Assembly: GCA_020718185.1 (NCBI GenBank)
Contig: DYSP01000009.1
Location: forward strand, 1-44,428
Source of the DNA: Candidatus Odyssella sp.
GTDB taxonomy: Bacteria; Pseudomonadota; Alphaproteobacteria; Paracaedibacterales; Paracaedibacteraceae
Length of the DNA stretch: 44,428 bases
Reading direction: 5' to 3'
Position numbers and translations under genes: made by a program. Below, piece by piece: positions 15,998-24,491 of the stretch. Position 1 is the first letter of the stretch. Each line of letters begins with the position of its first letter. Below the pieces are notes generated by a model. It worked only from the letters and a program-made list of their open reading frames with translations, was not told the origin of the DNA and searched no databases.

Positions 15998-17045
15998 AAC
16001 ACTTTTACATCAACAAATGAAACAACAAGGCTCCATCCGCCTGGATCATTTTATTAACCAAGCCCTTTATCATGAGAAATATGGATATTATCGCACACGC
16101 ATTCCTGTGGGAAAAGAAAACGACTTTATTACATCTCCTGAAATTTGCTCTGTCTTTGGTGAACTGATTGGGCTTTTTCTATTAGATTATTGGCAAAAAT
16201 GTAATTGTCCATCCCCTATTCGTCTGGTTGAACTAGGGCCAGGTTCAGGCACAATGATGGTTGACATTCTCAAAAGCTTTCGCCTTAGACCAACTATTTT
16301 TCATGACTTAACCGTTCATTTAGTAGAACTGAGCCAACCTTTAAAAGAATCTCAGCAAAAAAAGCTACAGGCTTATCCTTTTGTCACATGGCATCAACAT
16401 CTAGACGAAATATCTGATGGGTTTCAGTTAATTATCGCCAACGAGTTTTTTGATGCATTCCCCATTCGTCAATTTCGCTATGACAAAATGTGGACTGAAC
16501 GATTTGTCACGGCCTCAGAAACAGGTTTTTGCTTTACCGAAAAGCCACTAACAACACCACCTGTTCACTTCACGCCTTCATCTCTCACCCTTGTTGAAAC
16601 ATCTCCCGCAACCTTGGAATACGTTGATCACATTGCTTGCAAAATCAAAAAACAAGGCGGGTTGGGACTTTTTATTGACTATGGAGCAGCTCAAGCACCG
16701 TGGGTGGGAGACTCTCTCCAAGCCATGAAAAACCATCAATATGTTGATATTTTTGAAGATGTAGGCAACGCTGACATTACTCATCATGTGGATTTTCTAA
16801 CCATTCAACAACAGTTTAGTCGACATCAATTAGAAGCAACGAATCTTCTTAGTCAAAGGGATTTTTTGTTAGGTCTTGGCATTGAACAGCGTCTTCAACA
16901 ACAAGAAAAACATCTATCACCTGAAGAATTAACAATCTTAAAATTAGCTGTTTCGCGACTTATAAACCCTCAACTCATGGGTGAATTATTCAAAGTTCTT
17001 ATTGTCACTTCTTCTCACATTGAAACCATAAAGAGTATAAAATGA
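15990..17045 (+). CDS. SAM-dependent methyltransferase, MidA/NDUFAF7 family
   Basis: These proteins (COG1565) include mitochondrial NDUFAF7, which methylates an arginine of the complex I subunit NDUFS2. The bacterial member probably modifies a related target. Motifs present: GYYRTRIPVGKENDFITSPE near residues 32-51, the SAM-binding loop ELGPGSGTMMVDIL near 87-100, IIANEFFDAFPIRQF near 147-161, and FIDYGA near 227-232. The length of 351 is typical. It overlaps lgt by 8 bases and pgeF by 4 (ATGA), showing translational coupling in the usual alphaproteobacterial lgt-midA-pgeF order. Confidence 0.92.
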   Translation: MLETLLHQQMKQQGSIRLDHFINQALYHEKYGYYRTRIPVGKENDFITSPEICSVFGELIGLFLLDYWQKCNCPSPIRLVELGPGSGTMMVDILKSFRLRPTIFHDLTVHLVELSQPLKESQQKKLQAYPFVTWHQHLDEISDGFQLIIANEFFDAFPIRQFRYDKMWTERFVTASETGFCFTEKPLTTPPVHFTPSSLTLVETSPATLEYVDHIACKIKKQGGLGLFIDYGAAQAPWVGDSLQAMKNHQYVDIFEDVGNADITHHVDFLTIQQQFSRHQLEATNLLSQRDFLLGLGIEQRLQQQEKHLSPEELTILKLAVSRLINPQLMGELFKVLIVTSSHIETIKSIK

Positions 17046-17803
17046 TCCCTTTTATTCAGTCTGATGCCCTAAAACAACTTGTCAATGTTCATCACGGATT
17101 TACTACACGACAAGGAGGCGTAAGTACCGGTTGCTTTGATTCGCTGAATGTTGCCAAAAGTAAGGGCGATCTTGCGGTTCATGTGATGGAAAACTTGCGT
17201 CGAATTGCTGTAACATTTCAAATTTCACCAGAAGATGTGATAACACTTAATCAAACACATACCAATAAAGTTGAAATTGTTGATGAAAGTTGGACATCAA
17301 CAACCTTAAAAGAAGCTGATGCGTTGGTCACTAGAACTCCTGGCAAGCTTTTAGGTGTTATGACCGCTGATTGTGTACCAATTCTATTAGCTGACCCTCA
17401 CAACAACGTGATAGCCGCAGTACATGCGGGATGGCGTGGTGCTATGACAGGAATTGTTCAAAACACTATTGCTACCATGGTTTCTTGCGGCGCTAATTCT
17501 TCTTTAATTCAAGCAGCAATTGGCCCTTGTATTTGGCAATCATCTTATGAAGTGGATCAGCATTTTTATAAAAACCTGCCTCAGGCGGCTGACTTATTTA
17601 TCCCTAGCAACCGACCTGATCATTGGTTATTTGATTTGCCTGGTTTTGTTAGGCGCGTACTAAGTCAAGAAAAAATAACCACCATTACGCTTTCACCTTA
17701 CGATACATACCGTCATCCTGAAATGTTTTTTAGTTGTCGTCGCAAAACACATTTAAATGAAGAAAATTTTGGCTGCAGTCTTTCTGTTATTACGCTACGA
17801 TAG
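17042..17803 (+). CDS. pgeF: Peptidoglycan editing factor / multi-copper-like purine nucleoside phosphorylase
   Basis: The YfiH/LACC1 family hydrolyses or phosphorolyses purine nucleosides and, in E. coli, prevents misincorporation of amino acids into peptidoglycan. The metal-site residues are visible: His in NQTHTNKV near residue 76, Cys in TADCVPILLADP near 107, and His in AAVHAGWRGA near 124. Also conserved are AAIGPCIW near 160 and the C-terminal FFSCRRKTHLNEENFGCS. The length of 253 is normal. It overlaps midA by 4 bases. The broken adenine deaminase gene follows 29 bases later, so the operon may once have linked two purine-salvage steps. Confidence 0.92.
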   Translation: MIPFIQSDALKQLVNVHHGFTTRQGGVSTGCFDSLNVAKSKGDLAVHVMENLRRIAVTFQISPEDVITLNQTHTNKVEIVDESWTSTTLKEADALVTRTPGKLLGVMTADCVPILLADPHNNVIAAVHAGWRGAMTGIVQNTIATMVSCGANSSLIQAAIGPCIWQSSYEVDQHFYKNLPQAADLFIPSNRPDHWLFDLPGFVRRVLSQEKITTITLSPYDTYRHPEMFFSCRRKTHLNEENFGCSLSVITLR

Positions 17804-17832
17804 TCATATACTTTATCTAGGAGTCTAGAAAA

Positions 17833-19635
17833 ATGAACAGATTTATCCCTTCGCGCCTGCAATTAAAAGAGCTTTTAAAGGTAGAACGCGGGGATCTAGA
17901 ACCAGACCTTATCATCCAAAATATTCAAATTTTAGACTTAATTAACGGGGAAAAAATCACAAGTCATGTCGCTATAAAAGACAAATGGATTGCTGGCATT
18001 GGTGAATATAAAGGAAAAAATACGTTTGATGGAACAGGTCTTACCATTGTTCCCGGCTTTATTGATGCGCATACACATATCGAATCATCTTTAATGCATC
18101 CTTTTGAATTTGAAGCAGAAACATTGCCGCATGGAACACTTGCAACTATTTGCGATCCTCATGAAATTGGTAATGTGTTGGGCTAAGAAGGAATTGAGTG
18201 GTTTTTGCGTTGTGCTGCTTCTATGTCTCAAAAAATGTTAGTCCAAATTTCATCATGCATTCCTTCACTTCCTGGTTTTGAAACTAACGGCGGCTCTTTA
18301 GATTTAGAATCTATGCGCCGCCTTAAAGCATCGTCTTATGCTTTTGGACTTGGCGAAATGATGAACAGCTTAGCAGTGATTAACGGCGATGACCCAGTTC
18401 TTGATAAACTCGATCTTTTTCACGGTCGTCCTCTTGACGGTCATGCACCTACTCTGCAGGGAAAAATGCTTAATGCTTATCGTGCTGCAGGCATTCAAAA
18501 TTGCCATGAATCTATCACGGCTAATGAAGCTAAAGAAAAATTAAGAGCCGGAATGGCTGTTATGTTAAGAGAAGGATCGGTTGCAAAAAACTTATCTACT
18601 CTCGCGCCAATTGTGAATAGTTTTAACTCACATCAATGTTTGCTGTGTACAGATGATCGAAACCCATATGAAATTTACACTGAAGGCCATATTAATTTTA
18701 TGGTCAAAACATTGATTCAACAACATCAATTCCCTCATCATCTTGCTTACCGACTAAGTAGTTATTCAACAGCTCAACATTATGGATTAAAACGTCTAGG
18801 TTTGATTGCACCTGGATATCAAGCTGATTTTTTATTAATTGATGATTTGACAAGTGTCTCAATTAAACATATTTTCGTTGATGGCAAAAAAATAGACTTT
18901 TTAGATTTAAATCACACAGTACAAGAAAAATTAAAGATATCTAATCCGCCCGTCCAAAATAGTATTAATAGCGCGATATTAAGACCGGAAGATCTAAAAA
19001 TTGACCTACAGTCTGGAATCTATAATGTAATTGGGGTAATCCCTAATGAAATTATTACAACTCATCTAAAAATTCCTTATTCACCATCAACATTTCTGCA
19101 GCAAAGGATTAATAAAATTGTTGTGCTTGAACGCTATCATCAAACATCTCTTCCCTCCATTGGCTTCGTTAATGGATTCAATTTAACAACAGGTGCGTTT
19201 ACATCCACTGTTGCTCATGATAGCCATAATGTTCTGGCTGTTGGTGCAAATGATTCAGATTTATGTTTTGCCATGAATCATTTAAAATCAATTGGCGGTG
19301 GGTTTGTGGTGGTGAAAGATGGATGTGTATTAGCAGATATTAAGCTTCCCATTGCAGGGCTAATGAGTTTAGAGGGTAGTAAGACAATTGCCAATAAACT
19401 TAGTGTTCTAAAGTCGGCAATTAGAGAACTAGGATGTGATTTGCATGAGCCATTTTTACAGCTCGCATTTCTCGCTCTTCCGGTTATTCCCACATTAAAA
19501 ATTACCGATAAAGGCCTTGTTGATACAACCACATGCACTTTTATTAATTTACGAGAGAAAAAGGATGATGGGGGAGAAAAATCAATGGTCGGAACGGCGG
19601 GATTTGAACCCACGACCCCTACCCCCCCAGAGTAG
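17833..19635 (+). pseudogene. ade: Adenine deaminase with internal stop codon
   Basis: Adenine deaminase converts adenine to hypoxanthine. The frame begins at ATG 17833 behind AGGAG and encodes the metal-site PGFIDAHTHIES near residue 80 and CDPHEIGNVLG near 110. TAA at 18184-18186 then interrupts it. The same frame continues immediately with EGIEWFLR and runs through FGLGEMMNS, DGHAPTLQG, TDDRNPYEI and the C-terminal domain (LPVIPTLKITDKGL). One G-to-T change (GAA to TAA) would explain the stop. The family-like C terminus ends near FINLREK, but the frame reads on into the antisense of tRNA-Pro, adding about 25 residues. Both halves otherwise look intact, so loss is recent, or the stop is a sequencing error. 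Confidence 0.88.
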
Positions 19636-19662
19636 TGCGCTACCAGGCTGCGCTACGTTCCG
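19586..19662 (-). tRNA. tRNA-Pro (anticodon GGG)
   Basis: On the minus strand: acceptor CGGAACG/CGTTCCG, D arm GCGC...GCGC, anticodon stem CTACT/GGTAG with loop CTGGGGG (anticodon GGG), and T arm around GGTTCAAAT. The discriminator is A and the CCA end is encoded (19586-19588). The 3' end of the adenine deaminase frame runs antisense through about 50 bases of it. Confidence 0.95.
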
Positions 19663-19751
19663 TAGCCAAAAAAAATATAACCTTATTGAAAAATGAATAC
19701 AAGAATTATCTAAAAAATCATTCATTAGATATTATATGATGGTGAACACCT

Positions 19752-20063
19752 CTAAAAAACGGGTGGCACCTTTATTATTAAGCTTCGCGATCCACTATCT
19801 TGCTTACCCAATATTTCTGTATCTGACATTTCTTGCGCCATTCCTTCACGAAAAATTTGTATTTTATCAACTGTCACTGTTATTTGTTCATTGCGGCGGA
19901 TAACGGCTTTGACTTCTTTGACAGTCATGGGATCATTAAAATAAATATTGCTTTTATAAGGATCCATGCCACTACGTTCCAAAACAATCAATAAATCATA
20001 AATTGGGCTATTTGACGCTTCACAAGAAAACAAATGACCAAGAAGTAATATCAGTTGAAACAT
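19752..20063 (-). CDS. Secreted ubiquitin-like protein, 103 aa
   Basis: The first 16 residues form a signal peptide (hydrophobic Leu-rich core, cleavage near CEA-SNS). The mature part follows the layout of ubiquitin: a strand (YDLLIVLE, about 22-29), a second strand (NIYFND, 39-44), helix TVKEVKAVIRR (47-57), strand DKIQIFREG (66-74), then MSDTEILGK (79-87) where ubiquitin has LSDYNIQKE, and a last strand SLIIKV (94-99). There is no C-terminal Gly-Gly, so it should not be conjugated. GAAGG lies 8 bases before the ATG. Function is unknown; action outside the cytoplasm, perhaps on a host, is inference. The fold call is by eye from the pattern, not from a search. Confidence 0.65.
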   Translation of the reverse strand: MFQLILLLGHLFSCEASNSPIYDLLIVLERSGMDPYKSNIYFNDPMTVKEVKAVIRRNEQITVTVDKIQIFREGMAQEMSDTEILGKQDSGSRSLIIKVPPVF

Positions 20064-20152
20064 GCTTAAGTACCTTCAAAAACAATCTATTAAATATAAC
20101 TCTAAAGCAAAAAGCTTTAAATTTTGTTTAAAAGTAAGCTAAAAGAAATGCG

Positions 20153-20560
20153 GAAGTGTTGCTTAAAAGATAGATAGAAAATTTTCTCTTAAGCTAGCGA
20201 AATTATTATCAATAGAGCGAAATTATTATCAATAGAATAGTAATGCCAAAGTTTCATAGTTATTTGATTCTATTTTGCTGGTGTATTTTTTGCCAACTAC
20301 ATCACGATTTAACGGGAGTACTTTTGCAAAAGTTTTCCAACCATCCGTATAATACGTTGCCTTTAAATGGCTAAGTTTATCATACAAACTTTGAAGTATT
20401 TTTTATTTTTTCTACCTACCATCCGCGCAATTGACTTATTGGTAGCCCTATTTAAAGCTTTAAAGATCCAAACTTTGTTTTTTTCGTGTCGCAAAATGCC
20501 ACATCTCATCAACCTGAAATGGATGAACAATATATTTCAATCGTCTTAATCCAATGTTGG
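20153..20560 (-). mobile_element. IS1-family transposase remnant (3' part of the element)
   Basis: Reading the minus strand, three frames in order give IS1 InsB-like segments: VDEMWHFATRKK (first catalytic Asp region), VWIFKALNRATNKSIARMVG, then LYDKLSHLKATYYTDGW and FAKVLPLNRDVVGKKYTSKI. Single-base shifts lie in A-runs near 20475 and 20402. The C-terminal part is deleted after IESNN, then NYETLALLFY-stop follows. The terminal sequence ends in GGAAGTGTTGC at 20152, like IS1 ends. A 20-bp unit is tandemly duplicated at 20196-20235. The plus-strand frame 20367-20549 is only the antisense of this remnant. Confidence 0.75.
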
Positions 20561-20839
20561 GAAGATTATTTAACCTTCAGAACATTAGAAAAAACAGGTG
20601 ACGATGTTTGGTTGTGTAATTTTTTACAATGGGCACAAAGTCTTTTTCTAAAAAGAAGCTATAATAATTTAAAATATAATTTTGCTCCGCTGACGCGTGA
20701 CTTTGCTAGCCTTTTATTTGAAAATGCAGACCTTATTCCAATACCTGCAAATGACCCTGAAGTTTATCGTGTTACCGTCAAAAAACTTCTAAATAACCCA
20801 AAGTTATTGATAATATTTGAAAAAAGAAATCAAGAATAA
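20541..20839 (+). pseudogene. Hypothetical protein, 5' end lost at the IS1 junction
   Basis: An open frame runs into this stretch from the antisense of the IS1 remnant. Its first 20-25 codons are therefore not native, and the start given is approximate. From about 20555 on it looks like real protein: a Trp/Leu-rich helical segment (WLCNFLQWAQSLFLKR), a middle NFAPLTRDFASLLFENADL and a basic C terminus PKLLIIFEKRNQE. No family is recognised. It is probably the C-terminal part of a gene truncated by the IS1 insertion. An IS3-type fragment follows at once. Confidence 0.4.
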
Positions 20840-20854
20840 TGACGTGGCTACAGT

Positions 20855-21079
20855 CTACTGGACAGTCTAAAGCTGTTAGCATGCAACTCCCCCTTTGTTG
20901 AGCAAATATGTGAGCTTAAGGCAGATCATCCGTTTTGGAGTTATCGTCGAATTTGGGCTCATCTGACTTATGTCGATGGGGTGAAAATCAGCAAACATCG
21001 TGTTGAAAGATTAATGAGGCAGCACAATTTACAAGTAATAAAGAACATGAAACTCAAGACTCCTTTAAAATATGCTTGT
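20855..21079 (+). mobile_element. IS3-family transposase (OrfB) fragment
   Basis: The frame at 20882-21079 encodes the HTH_21-like N-terminal region of IS3-type OrfB: FVEQICELKADHPFWSYRRI followed by WAHLTYVDGV and KHRVERLMRQHNLQV, ending at TAA. The DDE integrase core that should follow is missing, so this is a dead fragment. No start codon or second end is visible. It lies between the two IS1 ends. Confidence 0.75.
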
Positions 21080-21107
21080 TAAACTGGAGGCATTACATCG
21101 TATGACC

Positions 21108-21271
21108 CCCAGTTTTCTCAGCGTCAACAGGTAGCTCAGCAACCGGCTCTATGTCCGGTTCATCATAGTTTTTTATCAAGGTCTTTTGAAATCTGGCCTG
21201 CTGTCATATCTCTTAAAGAGAGAATTTTTTTGGGTTTTTCATTATCTTCCACATTTTTATTCTCCTCTTGC
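21108..21271 (-). other. Possible small frameshifted coding remnant
   Basis: From ATG 21271 a 36-codon frame gives an acidic/basic sequence with LSLRDMTAGQISKDL, then stops at a run of six A. One frame step there would extend it through DEPDIEPVAELP to a stop near 21108. There is no family match and no clear ribosome binding site before the first ATG. Apart from this and the IS end at 21451, nothing is seen in 21080-21555. Confidence 0.2.
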
Positions 21272-21450
21272 ATAGAATAGAAGGTAAGCAGGTTCCTAAG
21301 AACAGACTGCTTACAAATACAATATTTTTTAATTTTACTATCAATAACTCTTTTTATTTTAATTGACTCTTATAATATTTTCCCATCTTTAATATTAGGT
21401 AAATAAAAATCTAAATCAATAAAAATTCAAATCTATAACAATGATTCACT

Positions 21451-21540
21451 TAACTATGAAGCTTTGGCATTACTATTCTATTGATAATAATTTCTTTAGC
21501 CTAAGAGAAAATTTTCTATCTATCTTTTAAGCAACACTCC
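21451..21540 (+). mobile_element. Second IS1-family 3' end, inverted relative to the first
   Basis: The stretch is the reverse complement of 20155-20262 at nearly every position, except that the 20-bp tandem duplication is single here. It encodes the same transposase tail (NYEALALLFY-stop) and ends in the same GGGAGTGTTGC-like terminus, facing outward. Upstream of 21451 no transposase is readable. With 20153-20560 it makes an inverted pair enclosing about 1.2 kb. Confidence 0.7.
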
Positions 21541-21555
21541 CAAAATTATTTAGAG

Positions 21556-21873
21556 TTAACCTTTTGCTTGACTAGCTGGTTCTACATGCAATACAGATTT
21601 TGCTTCATCAACTTTTTTTGATGATGTCGGATGTTGGTGTTGCTCAGCATGCTTTTTGTCATGGTGATGCTTACCTTTATGATGCTTACCTTTATGATGC
21701 TTACCTTTATGATGCTTACCTTTTCCATGACGGCCATGCTTGCCGGGCTCAGGGGTCGTTTTTGCTGAATCTTCATGTGGTGGAGTTGTTGTTTGTTCCA
21801 TGTTTTGACTTGCATTTACCCCTGTTATAGCTCCTAATAACAAAGCACCTGCAAGTATATATTTTAAGTTCAT
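21556..21873 (-). CDS. Secreted His/Lys/Gly-rich repeat protein
   Basis: A signal peptide (residues 1-21, cleavage near VNA-SQ) is followed by a Thr/Pro-rich linker and then repeated KHHKG units around residues 45-75, flanked by HGRHGKGKHH and HHHDKKHAEQHQH. Such His-rich stretches bind Ni, Zn or Cu ions in known proteins; metal storage or detoxification in the periplasm is inference. The repeats come from an exact 15-bp tandem unit at 21666-21725. The C-terminal 25 residues are non-repetitive. The start is ATG 21873 with AGGAGA upstream. It is low in hydrophobic residues, so probably disordered. Confidence 0.75.
   Translation of the reverse strand: MNLKYILAGALLLGAITGVNASQNMEQTTTPPHEDSAKTTPEPGKHGRHGKGKHHKGKHHKGKHHKGKHHHDKKHAEQHQHPTSSKKVDEAKSVLHVEPASQAKG
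21666..21725. repeat. 15-bp tandem repeat, four units
   Basis: Three perfect copies of GATGCTTACCTTTAT and a fourth with the last base changed, in frame, encode the KHHKG repeats of the His-rich protein. Copy number could vary by slippage. Confidence 0.9.
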
Positions 21874-22146
21874 TTAATTTCTCCTAATCAATTCTGTAAT
21901 TCAAATAATTTTGAATAGAGTATAATTAATATTTTATTAACATTTTAATCATATCGCAAATCTTTTTCTAAATAAACAAAAGAGCTGCTCTAGATACTTA
22001 AAAAAATAATTTATTAACTTATTGTTTTAAAAAAATTAATTGCGTTTTAAGATCTGGATTATTAAAATGCCAATCGTATTCCTTAAGAAATAATCTGTAA
22101 AAGCTTCGATTTGAAGAGAGCCTAAAGATCAACGTATAGATGTTTG

Positions 22147-22178
22147 CATTTCCAAGCCCGAAGAGTCTATACTCGGGC
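22147..22178. repeat. Dispersed repeat with GCCCGA/TCGGGC hairpin
   Basis: Bases 22147-22166 match 14029-14048 at 18 of 20. The following GCCCGA and TCGGGC make a 6-bp stem around an 11-base loop. The rest of 21874-22190 is AT-rich with no gene or promoter that I can support. Confidence 0.45.
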
Positions 22179-22190
22179 AACGTGATAAAA

Positions 22191-22378
22191 TAACGTCAGT
22201 TCGACATAAGAAATGATATTAAAGACATAAACAAATAAGAGAATCCGTCATTACCAGAGGCATCTCCTCGTGGTAATCCATGTATTTTCTGGATGACCAC
22301 GGAACGACACTTCTCGCCATGACGATTTCTTTTTGTTTGCCTAAGCGTTAAGTTGTTTCTTACGTCGAACTCACGTTA
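22191..22378. repeat. Composite palindromic element (REP-like copy 2 nested in inverted repeats)
   Basis: The ends 22191-22213 and 22356-22378 are inverted repeats, 21 of 23 matching. Inside, 22244-22327 is a second copy of the REP-like hairpin seen at 5021-5137: outer arms GTCAT/ATGAC, inner arms GTGGTAATCCA/TGGATGACCAC. The right end also matches 32-55. The unit has no coding frame. It lies directly upstream of the M16 peptidase gene, so it may supply or disturb its leader. Confidence 0.7.
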
Positions 22379-22415
22379 AAATAAATATAATGTTATTATT
22401 TTCTTGGGGAAATGA

Positions 22416-23648
22416 ATGGGTGCACGTCTATCAAAACTAGCCAACGGATTAAGGGTTGTAACAGAGGAAATTCCACATGTTCAAACATGTGCTATCGGCA
22501 TGTGGATAGGAACAGGGTCAATGTTTGAATCGGCCGAAGTTAACGGCATTTCGCATGTTCTTGAACACATGGCATTTAAAGGAACAGCAACACGTAATGC
22601 ACAACAAATTGCCGAGGTTGTTGAATCAGTTGGCGGCTATTTAAATGCTTATACTTCCCGAGAAATGACAGCATATCACGCACGTATCTTAAAAGAAGAC
22701 ACCCCCCTTGCTGCTGAGGTTTTAGCCGATATTTTGCAAAATTCTATTTTTGATCCAACTGAATTTGCCCGTGAACAAGATGTCATTGTTCAAGAAATTG
22801 GCCAAACGCTAGACACACCAGACGACATCATCTTCGATTACTTTCAAGAAATGTGCTATCCTCATCAGCCAATAGGGCGACCAATTTTAGGCACCGAAGA
22901 ATTAGTACGTTCTTTTACACCTGAACTTGTCAAGGGATACATGCGCCAAAACTATGGCTTTGACAATATTGTTTTTGCAGCTTCTGGAAATATTAAACAC
23001 GAAGAAGTCATTGCGCTTGCTGAAAAAAACTTGACGCAGTTTTCATTAACTTCTCAAACACCATCCCCTATCCCTACTTTTACAGGTGGCATGAAAATTT
23101 TCGAAAAAAATCTAGAACAAGCCCATATTTTATTTGGCTTTGAAAGCGTGCCTTACGATCATCCCCACTACTATGTAGCTTCTGTTTATTCAGCCCTTCT
23201 TGGGGGTGGAATGTCATCAAGATTATTTCAAGAAATTCGTGAAAAGCGTGGATTGGTTTATACGATTTATTCATTCCCAACGAGTTATGTTTCAACAGGT
23301 CAATTCTCTGTATATGCAGCAACATCCCCAGCCCAGGTACAAGATTTATTACCTGTAATGTACGATGAACTTCGCCGGGTTCCAAAAACATTAACAATAG
23401 CTGAGGTGAATCGTGCAAAGGCTCAGCTTAAGGCAGGCCTAATGATGGGGTCAGAAAGTACAAGGGCACGATGTGAACAAGCAGCACGGCAAACGTTAAT
23501 TCATGGTCATCCAATTCCAGCAGAAGAAACTAGACACCATGTAGAAAATGTAACTTTAGATGATGTGATTGATTTTGCAGAAAACTTACTTCAGCAAAAA
23601 CATTCCCTGGTTGGTCATGGTCCAATTAAAGAACTGGTGAGCTATTAA
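22416..23648 (+). CDS. M16-family zinc metallopeptidase (processing-peptidase-like)
   Basis: This is the bacterial counterpart of the mitochondrial processing peptidase beta subunit, which degrades or processes peptides. The inverted zinc motif HVLEH is at residues 47-51, with the third ligand Glu downstream in QDVIVQEIGQ (near 127). The conserved GGYLNAYTSREMTAYHA follows the motif, and the C-terminal domain has GGGMSSRLFQEIREKRGLVY near 264-283. The length of 410 is usual for alphaproteobacteria. A purine-rich GGGGAAA precedes the ATG. The composite repeat 22191-22378 ends only 38 bases upstream. Confidence 0.92.
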   Translation: MGARLSKLANGLRVVTEEIPHVQTCAIGMWIGTGSMFESAEVNGISHVLEHMAFKGTATRNAQQIAEVVESVGGYLNAYTSREMTAYHARILKEDTPLAAEVLADILQNSIFDPTEFAREQDVIVQEIGQTLDTPDDIIFDYFQEMCYPHQPIGRPILGTEELVRSFTPELVKGYMRQNYGFDNIVFAASGNIKHEEVIALAEKNLTQFSLTSQTPSPIPTFTGGMKIFEKNLEQAHILFGFESVPYDHPHYYVASVYSALLGGGMSSRLFQEIREKRGLVYTIYSFPTSYVSTGQFSVYAATSPAQVQDLLPVMYDELRRVPKTLTIAEVNRAKAQLKAGLMMGSESTRARCEQAARQTLIHGHPIPAEETRHHVENVTLDDVIDFAENLLQQKHSLVGHGPIKELVSY

Positions 23649-23731
23649 AAACGTGATTCATACATCTACTATCCTTGGATTAAGCTCGAGAAACCATGTT
23701 TTAATATAGCTAAGAACGGATATATAAAACG

Positions 23732-24316
23732 TTAGGCGTGTCCTGTTTCTGTGATAATATAAGAAGGATTAACACCAATAGAGGCCATGGCATTTTGCCA
23801 AATTAGCTCATGATTTTTATTAAAAATAATATCTTCATGAGCATCAATAACTAACCAATCATTATTTTGAATTTCTGTTTCAAGCTGATCTGCAGTCCAC
23901 CCCACATACCCCAAAGCTACAAGTGCATTACGAGGGCCATGGAGTTGGGATATGGCTCGCAAAATTTCAAGCGTGGCTGTTAATGCAAAATTATTATTAA
24001 TAGTGACAGAGGCTTCAGCCAAATAATCGATTGTATGCAAAACAAAGCCACGCCCCACTTCTACCGGCCCACCATAATAAATAGGTGCATCGGGTGTTGA
24101 TACATCATGCTCTATCTTTATTTGATCCAATAAATCTTTAAACCCTACAGATGCAAGTTGCTTATTAATTATCAGCCCCATTGCGCCTGATTCATCATGT
24201 CCACAAATATAAATAACGGCATGATAAAATCGTTGATCTTGTATATATGGCATTGCCACAAGCAATTTTCCTGTTAAGTATCCATGGTTTTGATCGTATT
24301 GTAATGCTTGCGACAT
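23732..24316 (-). CDS. YqgE/AlgH family protein
   Basis: This is a conserved UPF0301 protein of unclear biochemical role, linked to regulation in some proteobacteria. Typical features are GYLTGKLLVAMPYI near residues 9-22, HDESGAMGLIINK near 39-51, YYGGPVEVGRGFVLH near 79-93, and the Gly/Trp segment ALVALGYVGWTADQLE near 134-149. I prefer ATG 24316, which gives the family-like MSQALQYDQNHG start; an in-frame ATG at 24352 would add 12 residues. It is convergent with the M16 gene and divergent from the peroxiredoxin gene. Confidence 0.9.
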   Translation of the reverse strand: MSQALQYDQNHGYLTGKLLVAMPYIQDQRFYHAVIYICGHDESGAMGLIINKQLASVGFKDLLDQIKIEHDVSTPDAPIYYGGPVEVGRGFVLHTIDYLAEASVTINNNFALTATLEILRAISQLHGPRNALVALGYVGWTADQLETEIQNNDWLVIDAHEDIIFNKNHELIWQNAMASIGVNPSYIITETGHA

Positions 24317-24491
24317 ATGTTGATCACTTTTTAATGGCCTATATATAATCATATGAAAAAAATTATTGAGAATAGCTTAAGATTACTAAGTTATTTTTGC
24401 GGAACTTGTTCTTTTTTATTTTGTGGTAAATAATAAGAATAAGATCATAAATTCATTTTTAGTAAGCAATGAATATAGAAAGGCAATTATA

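Noticed and set aside
20367-20549. Signal-peptide-like plus-strand frame that seemed to join the next frame at a T run
   Set aside because: The minus strand of the same stretch encodes IS1 transposase segments (for example TDGW and VDEMW regions), so the plus frame is an antisense shadow.
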